Source of the DNA: Bacillota bacterium
Lineage (GTDB): Bacteria; Bacillota; Bacilli; Alicyclobacillales; SLC66
Length of the DNA stretch: 35,854 nucleotides
NCBI GenBank assembly: GCA_026627155.1
Contig: JAPNUJ010000014.1
Location: 5,555 to 41,408 of the forward strand
Direction of reading: 5' to 3'
The notes beneath the pieces are model-generated. The model worked only from the letters and a program-made list of their open reading frames with translations. It was not told where the DNA came from and ran no database searches. Every line of letters starts with the position of its first letter. The stretch's first letter is position 1. Below, in pieces: positions 30,271 to 35,854 of this stretch. A program made the translations under genes and the position numbers.

Positions 30271-31899
30271 ATGTCCTATCCTTGTCCGCCAGGGGTTCGC
30301 GTCCATGCACCGTATCGTGCGCAGCACGCTGAACTGCTCAGCTTTGATGCACTGCAGATGATTGCGGCATTGACGCGCTCGCACGCAGAGGAACTCGCAC
30401 AGTTGTTGGCAGCGCGGTGTGATCGGCAGAAGGAGATCGATGCGGGGCGTGTGCCAGATTTTATCGAGGAGACTGCAGACCTGCGTGCCGCCACTTGGAC
30501 CGTGGCACCCATTCCGGCTGACTTGTTGGACCGGCGCGTCGAGATTACAGGCCCCGCCAGTGACCGGAAGATGGTGATCAACGCCTTGAATTCGGGCGCC
30601 TGCACGTTCATGGCTGACTTCGAGGATGCCAACGCGCCGACGTGGGATAATGGCGTGCAGGGGCAGATCAACTTGTATGATGCTGTGCGTCGTACGATTG
30701 ACTATCGAAGTCCGGCCGGCAAGCACTATCGCCTGGTCGATGACCCCGCTGTGCTATTGGTGCGCCCCCGGGGTTGGCACCTGGTGGAACGGCACATCGA
30801 AGTGGATGGCCGGGCGGTACCGGGGGCGCTCGTCGATGTGGCGCTGTATCTCTGGCACAATGCAAAAGAGCTGCTCGCGCGCGGATCCGGTCCCTATTTG
30901 TATCTGCCAAAGCTCGAGGGACACCTGGAGGCACGCTTGTGGGATCGTGTGCTGAGGCAGGCCGAAGACATTCTGCAACTTACGGCGGGCACGGTGAAGG
31001 TCACTGTACTCGTCGAGACCCTTCTTGCCGCTTTTGAACTTCATGAGATTCTCTACGAATTGCGCGATCGAGTGACAGGCATGAACTGTGGACGCTGGGA
31101 CTACCTCTTCAGTTACATCAAAAAACTGCGACATCATCCATCGGTGCTGTTGCCAGACAGGTCGCAGGTGACGATGACAACGCCTTGCATGCGCGCCTAT
31201 TCGCTCTTGACCATCCAGACCTGCCATCGTCGCGGCGCACTCGCGATCGGTGGCATGGCGGCACAGATCCCTGTCAAGGACGATCCCGAGGCGAACCGTC
31301 GCGCCCTGTTGCTGGTGAAGGCAGACAAAGAGCGGGAGGTTGGGGATGGACACGACGGCACGTGGGTTGCGCATCCGGCGCTGGTGGCTGTGGCTCGTCA
31401 GGTATTTGATGAGCGGATGCCCATGCCCAATCAACTGGGGCGACTGCGCGACGATGTGCATGTGACGGCAAAAGACCTGCTGGCGGTGCCGCACGGGACC
31501 ATCACGGAGCAGGGGGTGCGCAACAACGTGAGCGTAGCCCTTCAGTACACGGAAGCGTGGCTGCGCGGGCATGGTGCCGTGCCCCTGTATAACCTGATGG
31601 AAGACGCTGCGACGGCGGAGATTGCGCGGACGCAACTCTGGCAGTGGATCCATCATCCGCAAGGCGTGCTCGACAGTGGGGACAAGATCACGAAAGACTT
31701 CATTCGACAGTGCCTGGACGAGGAGATGGCGCGCTGGAGCGGGGACGAAGAGAGCGCGCATGCGGCAGGTCAAAGACGCTGGCGCGAGGCGGAACGGTTG
31801 ATCAGCGATCTGACACTGGGCGATGAATTCGTTGACTTTCTGACGCTTCCCGCCTATGACTGTCTGATTGGAGAGGAAGAAACGCCCGCGCCCGTATGA
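30271..31899 (+). CDS. aceB: Malate synthase A
   Basis: A 542-residue enzyme that condenses glyoxylate with acetyl-CoA to malate, completing the glyoxylate shunt. Conserved features are FMADFEDANAPTWDN (about 118-132), LLVRPRGWH (163-171), VLVETLLAAFELHEILYELRD (253-273), GMNCGRWDY (277-285) and the C-terminal catalytic loop region NLMEDAATAEIARTQLWQW. The A-type length and pattern are clear. ATG 30271 has GGGGGG upstream and begins MSYPCPPGV; the frame is open 28 codons further. Its transcript ends in a terminator shared with the convergent neighbour. Confidence 0.97.
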   Translation: MSYPCPPGVRVHAPYRAQHAELLSFDALQMIAALTRSHAEELAQLLAARCDRQKEIDAGRVPDFIEETADLRAATWTVAPIPADLLDRRVEITGPASDRKMVINALNSGACTFMADFEDANAPTWDNGVQGQINLYDAVRRTIDYRSPAGKHYRLVDDPAVLLVRPRGWHLVERHIEVDGRAVPGALVDVALYLWHNAKELLARGSGPYLYLPKLEGHLEARLWDRVLRQAEDILQLTAGTVKVTVLVETLLAAFELHEILYELRDRVTGMNCGRWDYLFSYIKKLRHHPSVLLPDRSQVTMTTPCMRAYSLLTIQTCHRRGALAIGGMAAQIPVKDDPEANRRALLLVKADKEREVGDGHDGTWVAHPALVAVARQVFDERMPMPNQLGRLRDDVHVTAKDLLAVPHGTITEQGVRNNVSVALQYTEAWLRGHGAVPLYNLMEDAATAEIARTQLWQWIHHPQGVLDSGDKITKDFIRQCLDEEMARWSGDEESAHAAGQRRWREAERLISDLTLGDEFVDFLTLPAYDCLIGEEETPAPV

Positions 31900-31912
31900 A
31901 GAGAAAAAGGGC

Positions 31913-31935
31913 GTGGATCCTGTGGATCCACTTTC
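31913..31935. terminator. Bidirectional terminator between aceB and the MltG-like gene
   Basis: GTGGATCC (31913-31920) and GGATCCAC (31924-31931) form an 8-bp stem with a 3-nt loop. TTTC follows on the plus strand, and CCCTTTTTCTC follows on the minus strand, so the minus-strand direction is stronger. Confidence 0.7.
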
Positions 31936-32809
31936 AAGCGGCTGGACCGCGTTTGAGCTCAGCCAGGATCGCGGCCGTTGTCATGCCGCTGCGAAACCGA
32001 TAGGTGCCGGGTTGCACGTCGAGATCGATGCCGGTCTGCTTCATGAGCATGTCAAAAGTCATGGGATTGGCGACGAGGTGATTTTGATAGAGAAAGAGGG
32101 CGAGATTGTAGAGGGGCGCGCCTTCGGCCAAGGTAAATGTCAAGGTGCCGGCCTGGGGCCCCGACGCCGATGCCGCGGCTGGACCATTGGCGCCCGTCTT
32201 GGCGTGATGGGCGCCCTTCGTGCCGGTGACTGCACTCCCTGGCGCGTGCGCGTGGCCTGCCTTGTCAGCGCCCTTGGTGTCCGCGGATCCAGTCCCCGTT
32301 TGCGTCCGGCCGGAGCCTGTCGTCTGTGTTCCTGCGGTCCCGGCAACAGCCGGTTGGGGCACCGGTCGCAGCGCAAAGCCCAGCCCGAGCGAGACGACGA
32401 CCACGGCGGCCAACACGCTTCGCCGGAACCAGGGCACCTTTGTCAGCGGGTTATGGTAGATCGAGATGACCGACTCGACATGCCATTCGTTCTCCATGTA
32501 GATCAGTCGCAGAACTACGCCTAGCGACTCGAGCGTTGCGCGGACGTAGAAGACAGGGCTGTTGTCCCAGACTTCGGTGGCAAAGATCTCACCGTCGCGC
32601 ATAGACCGCCACAGTTTGCGCAATGACTGGCGATCATCCGGAAGTCGCCCGTGCACTGTGTGAAAGGAGTGACTGACTTCAACGAGAAAGGTCTGCCAGG
32701 GAAAGTCCGGCAAACCGATCCGCCGCACGGCACGGAAAAACCGCTGGTGTACGACCTCGGACACAAACGAGCGCATCAGGGTGTTGTGTTCGCTGGCTAC
32801 TTCGGGCAC
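31934..32809 (-). CDS. Membrane protein with C-terminal MltG/YceG-like domain
   Basis: A 291-residue protein in three parts: an N-terminal soluble region without recognised family (1-128), one transmembrane helix (about 131-148), a Thr/Gly/Ala/His-rich linker (150-215) and a C-terminal segment (about 217-285) that resembles the N-terminal subdomain of MltG (LAEGAPLYNLALFLYQNHLV, PGTYRFRSGMTTAAILAELKRG). The catalytic half of MltG is absent, so it should not cut glycan itself. GTG 32809 is chosen because AGAGAGGTGA, which contains the upstream stop, is 8 bases before; ATG 32842 is the alternative. It follows the CoxE-like gene in the same operon. Confidence 0.75.
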   Translation of the reverse strand: MPEVASEHNTLMRSFVSEVVHQRFFRAVRRIGLPDFPWQTFLVEVSHSFHTVHGRLPDDRQSLRKLWRSMRDGEIFATEVWDNSPVFYVRATLESLGVVLRLIYMENEWHVESVISIYHNPLTKVPWFRRSVLAAVVVVSLGLGFALRPVPQPAVAGTAGTQTTGSGRTQTGTGSADTKGADKAGHAHAPGSAVTGTKGAHHAKTGANGPAAASASGPQAGTLTFTLAEGAPLYNLALFLYQNHLVANPMTFDMLMKQTGIDLDVQPGTYRFRSGMTTAAILAELKRGPAA

Positions 32810-32814
32810 GATGT

Positions 32815-34035
32815 TCACCTCTCTGGACTCGCGGGTGACCATACAGCAGAGCTCGTACCTGTAGTATAGCTCTCAGGTTGACAATGCGCTATCACGACGC
32901 GGGACCACGCCGCTTCCAGTTCCCTGAGGGATGCAGCCGGGAGCATTTGCCCGGTCCCTTTGTACAGCACACGGGCTCCGGTTGTCACCGGCCGATAGTC
33001 AGGACTCGAGGCCAGCGGGTTCAACCAGAACAGGTGGCGCGCCAGGCGCGACAGCCGCAGCACTTCCGCTGTCAGAGGGTTTGCGTCACCCGTCTCAAAA
33101 CCGTCAGTTGCCAAGAGCAGGATCGCCTTGCGACGGAGAACTCGCCGCGCCCACTGCGTGGAGAATGTCTGCAAGGCGTCGACCACTCGCGTCCCGCCGG
33201 CAAAGTCGACGGTCTGTTCAGCCACCCCGGCAAGCGCGTGGTCTGCGTCATGTTGGCGTAGCGACCCGGTGATGCGCGTCAGGCGCGTACTGAAAGCGAA
33301 CACCTCGAGATCGGTCCCGCCCCGCAAGAGGGCGTGGGCAAAGCGCAAATAGAGTCGACTGTATGGGTCCATGGAACCGCTGACGTCGCACAAGAGCACG
33401 ACGGGTCGAGAGCGCGTGCGCCGTTGCCGGCGAGGGAGGGGCAACGGGTCCCCGTACAAGGCGGCGCGACGCAAGGCCCGGTGCATGTCAACGTGGCGGC
33501 CGCGCCGTTGGCTGCGGTGACGCCATGAAAGCAGGCGAGGAACGGACAGTTGGCGGATCAGGCGGCTGATCTGCTGCTGTTCTCGCTCCGTCAGACGGGC
33601 GAAGTCGACCTCGCGTAGCCTCTCTTGTGCGCTGGCTCCGGCGTGCAGAATCGGGGTCTCGCCGGTCTGCCCGTCTTCTGCTTCTCCTTTACGGCGGTCC
33701 GTGTCTGAGCCCATCCAGATCACCTGTGGATGACGATGTTTTGCTTGTCGAATACGGGCGACGTTCGCGGTTAGAGTGTTGGTGGACACAGGGGGAGGTA
33801 GGGGGTTTTCCAGCCACAAAAGAAACTGCTGCCATGCAACGTCGAATAACTGACCTTCTTCTACCGTGCGGACAATCGTGGCGCGCAACCCTGCGCAGAC
33901 TGTTGCGGGCGACTCGAGTGGCAGTAAGGCAAAGGCCTTCAGAAAAAGCGTCTCTTGCTCCGGGCCTACGATCAGCTCCATACGGCGCAATCCCCGCAGG
34001 AACGCGAGTAAGTTGGTCACCGTGGGCGTGGCCAT
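32815..34035 (-). CDS. coxE: VWA-domain protein, CoxE type
   Basis: A 406-residue protein of the CoxE-like family. The N-terminal half is helical and charged; the von Willebrand A domain starts near 209 with the metal-ion site DVSGSM (217-222) and includes FAGGTRVVDAL and LLATDGFETGD. With MoxR-type ATPases such proteins form chaperone pairs; CoxD-CoxE mature the copper-sulfur-molybdenum site of CO dehydrogenase. ATG 34035 overlaps the stop of the ATPase gene (TGATG), so they are coupled. The symbol rests on the neighbouring FAD subunit and ATPase; the true client enzyme lies outside the window. Confidence 0.85.
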   Translation of the reverse strand: MATPTVTNLLAFLRGLRRMELIVGPEQETLFLKAFALLPLESPATVCAGLRATIVRTVEEGQLFDVAWQQFLLWLENPLPPPVSTNTLTANVARIRQAKHRHPQVIWMGSDTDRRKGEAEDGQTGETPILHAGASAQERLREVDFARLTEREQQQISRLIRQLSVPRLLSWRHRSQRRGRHVDMHRALRRAALYGDPLPLPRRQRRTRSRPVVLLCDVSGSMDPYSRLYLRFAHALLRGGTDLEVFAFSTRLTRITGSLRQHDADHALAGVAEQTVDFAGGTRVVDALQTFSTQWARRVLRRKAILLLATDGFETGDANPLTAEVLRLSRLARHLFWLNPLASSPDYRPVTTGARVLYKGTGQMLPAASLRELEAAWSRVVIAHCQPESYTTGTSSAVWSPASPER

Positions 34036-34970
34036 CAAATCACCCCCAGGTCCGCCAAGAGCCGGCGGACCGAGGGCTGACTCGGCCCTTTGGCACGCAC
34101 GATCAGATCGAAGTCGTCCCGATACTTCAGGAGGCAGCCGAGCGTCTCTTCGACGCGCTCGGGCGTCAGCGCCTCGGTGCCGAGCACCGTCAGGGCCTGC
34201 GCAAAATGCAGGGTTTCAGCGACCCCAGGCAGTTTAAAAAGGGGTTCCTGGCGCAAGCGTTGGACAAACCCACAGACGTGTGCAGCCAATGTGTCGTCAA
34301 TGTCCGGGACCTTGGTGTGCAAGATCTGCAATTCCTTTTCGAAGGACGGGTATTCGACCCAATGATAGAGGCAACGGCGTTTGAGGGCGTCGTGCACCTC
34401 GCGCGTGCGGTTGGACGTGAGAATGACCACGGGGATTTCGCTTGCCCGAATGGTCCCGATCTCCGGGATGGTCACCTGAAACTCCGACAACAGTTCCAGC
34501 AACAACGCTTCAAACTCCTCGTCACTGCGATCCATCTCATCGATGAGCAGCACGGGCGCTGGTTGTGTCGGATCGATGGCCGCTAACAAGGGACGACGCA
34601 GCAGATAGACCGGGCTGTAGATCTCCTGTTCCAACTCTGCGCGCCAGGTTTCTACGCGGTCCTTCTCGGAGCGACCGGCCGCCTCTGCGGCGCGGATGTG
34701 CAGCAACTGCTTGGGGTGGTTCCACTCATACAGGGCTGTCTCGCGGTCGATGCCTTCATAGCACTGCAACCGGATCAAGGGGCGTTTGAGCGCGGCGGCG
34801 AGGACCTTGGCCACTTCCGTTTTTCCTACGCCGGCCTCCCCTTCGAGAAACAAGGGCCGCTCCAGGGCCAAGGCCAGGTAGATCACGGTCGCCAGTGCCG
34901 GCTCTGCGATGTACCCTTGTTCGGCGAGTGCCGTGAGGACTTGACCGGGGTTTGCGAACGGATGTCTCAG
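34035..34970 (-). CDS. coxD: MoxR-family AAA+ ATPase, CoxD type, with likely CTG start
   Basis: A 311-residue AAA+ ATPase. Walker A GEAGVGKT is at 44-51, Walker B LLIDE at 141-145, and the sensor region VVILTSNRTRE follows. The family's N-terminal helix with GYIAEPALATVIYLALALERPL is complete only if translation starts upstream of the first ordinary start codon (GTG 34886). The only suitable codon is CTG 34970, with GGGGAGG 8 bases before it. It lies 96 bp after the FAD-subunit gene and is coupled to the VWA gene. The pair probably acts as a chaperone in molybdenum hydroxylase maturation. Confidence 0.85.
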   Translation of the reverse strand: MRHPFANPGQVLTALAEQGYIAEPALATVIYLALALERPLFLEGEAGVGKTEVAKVLAAALKRPLIRLQCYEGIDRETALYEWNHPKQLLHIRAAEAAGRSEKDRVETWRAELEQEIYSPVYLLRRPLLAAIDPTQPAPVLLIDEMDRSDEEFEALLLELLSEFQVTIPEIGTIRASEIPVVILTSNRTREVHDALKRRCLYHWVEYPSFEKELQILHTKVPDIDDTLAAHVCGFVQRLRQEPLFKLPGVAETLHFAQALTVLGTEALTPERVEETLGCLLKYRDDFDLIVRAKGPSQPSVRRLLADLGVI

Positions 34971-35066
34971 AGCGTGATCCTCCCCTTGGTGTTGATTCGG
35001 TGACTGCGTGGCCGGACGTTCGTTCGGCGAGTGCTGCGAACGTCCGGGCCGCAGTCCGCCCTGTGC

Positions 35067-35852
35067 TCAGCCCAGGGCGCGTGTCAGAGCGCGTCGCGTC
35101 AGCACCGTCGCCAGGTGACGCCGATAGTCAGCGGATGCAAACAGGTCATCCGCCAGGTCTGCACCGTCTGCTGCCGCTTCGGCTGCGTGAGCGATCACGG
35201 TCTCGTCAGGCTTTCGCTCGAGCAACCGTCGTTCCACTTCGGTAGCCCGGTAGGCGCAGTACCCAGCGCCATTGACTCCGATCCGCGCGTGTGCGATACG
35301 GCCGTCCAGGGCAACCTGGATGACGGCTGCGACGCCCACCACAGCGTATCCGGACGCCGGATGCGCGAACTTTTCGTAGACCGCCCGCGTGCCAGGACGG
35401 AGTGGGAAGGCCACTTCAACCACGAGTTGATCCGACCCGAGCGCCGTCGTCATCGGCCCGAGGAAGAAGGCGGCGCTCTCGTGCACCGCACGGCCTTGCG
35501 GGCCGATCGTGTGGATCGCGGCGTCATGTGCCAGTAGGATGCCCGGCAAGTCTGACGCGGGATCGGCGTGCGCGATATTGCCCCCGATCGTGCCGCGATT
35601 GCGCACCTGCAGATCGCCGATCTGCGAGGCGGCTTCGCGTAACGCAGGCAGGTGCTCGCTCACGAGCGAATCGGCTGCGATAGCGGCGTGTGTGCACAGC
35701 GCGCCGACGACGAGGTGCTGATTCTCCTTGCGGCTACCGCGCAAGGCGCTGAGATCGCCGATGTCGATGAGCTTGCCGGGATTGACAAGCCGCATCTTCA
35801 TGAGCGGTAGCAAACTGTGCCCACCGGCGATCAGTTTTGCGTCCTCGTCCCC
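35067..35852 (-). CDS. coxM: Molybdenum hydroxylase FAD subunit, CoxM/XDH medium-subunit type (5' partial)
   Basis: The C-terminal 261 residues of an FAD-binding subunit that passes electrons from a molybdenum hydroxylase (CO dehydrogenase or xanthine dehydrogenase type). The visible start, DAKLIAGGHSLLPLMKMRL, is the first FAD-pyrophosphate loop; the second, VRNRGTIGGNIAHADPASDLP, follows. The last ~100 residues are the CO_deh_flav C-terminal domain. Only about 20-30 residues lie beyond the right edge. The gene is followed by MoxR and VWA genes, the usual maturation pair. Whether the substrate is CO cannot be told without the large subunit. Confidence 0.92.
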   Translation of the reverse strand, partial: GDEDAKLIAGGHSLLPLMKMRLVNPGKLIDIGDLSALRGSRKENQHLVVGALCTHAAIAADSLVSEHLPALREAASQIGDLQVRNRGTIGGNIAHADPASDLPGILLAHDAAIHTIGPQGRAVHESAAFFLGPMTTALGSDQLVVEVAFPLRPGTRAVYEKFAHPASGYAVVGVAAVIQVALDGRIAHARIGVNGAGYCAYRATEVERRLLERKPDETVIAHAAEAAADGADLADDLFASADYRRHLATVLTRRALTRALG

Positions 35853-35854
35853 TT

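Overview
The window looks like the chromosome of an aerobic, GC-rich Gram-positive bacterium, probably an acidophilic member of the Bacillota resembling Alicyclobacillaceae. The grounds are strong AGGAGG-type ribosome sites, a Bacillus-type LexA box (GAAC-N4-GTTC), the Bacillales oxidase assembly genes ctaG and DUF420/ctaM, and blue-copper/sulfocyanin-like proteins beside a heme-copper oxidase. This placement is inference; there is no rRNA or other marker to confirm it. I found no tRNA, rRNA, CRISPR array or intact insertion sequence.

Layout. 1-5623 (+): end of an oligopeptide/dipeptide-type ABC importer (partial ATPase, secreted binding protein, C-type then B-type permease) followed by a LacI-family regulator. 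5624-6482: a long gene-poor stretch with an AT-rich island, an orphan promoter, an inverted repeat and a 10-bp tandem repeat. 6483-12400 (+): an AraC-type regulator preceded by an in-frame ORF ending in TAG, a sugar-type ABC importer without its own ATPase, and an M14 metallopeptidase. 12502-21878 (+): a large respiratory cluster. It encodes a cupredoxin-like lipoprotein that has lost its copper ligands, a Tat-exported type 1 copper protein, oxidase subunits II, I and III, a small one-helix protein, several unknown membrane or secreted proteins, DUF420/CtaM, CtaG and a DUF2892 protein. It closes with a bidirectional terminator.

21948-27392 (-): an SOS mutagenesis block (inactive Y-family ImuB, DUF6504 protein, DnaE2-type polymerase) behind a promoter flanked by two LexA boxes, with a SRAP/HMCES gene downstream. 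27630-28559 (+): a secreted protein with a methionine-rich stretch. 28655-31899: the glyoxylate shunt, with isocitrate lyase (-) and malate synthase (+) divergent around a repeat-rich promoter region, and a 42-residue double-CxxC protein behind isocitrate lyase. 31934-35852 (-): a CoxM/XDH-type FAD subunit (partial), a MoxR/CoxD-type AAA+ ATPase, a CoxE-type VWA protein and a membrane protein with an MltG/YceG-like domain. This is the maturation end of a molybdenum hydroxylase cluster whose other subunits would lie beyond the right edge.

How it fits together. The cell appears to import peptides and sugars, to grow on acetate or fatty acids through the glyoxylate shunt, and possibly to oxidise CO or another small substrate with a molybdenum hydroxylase. 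Electrons would go to a CuA-containing oxidase. No cytochrome c gene lies in the oxidase cluster, so the adjacent blue copper protein is a plausible electron donor. The most unusual part is the oxidase cluster: subunit I lacks the usual D- and K-channel residues, and the cluster carries a copper-less cupredoxin and at least five uncharacterised proteins.
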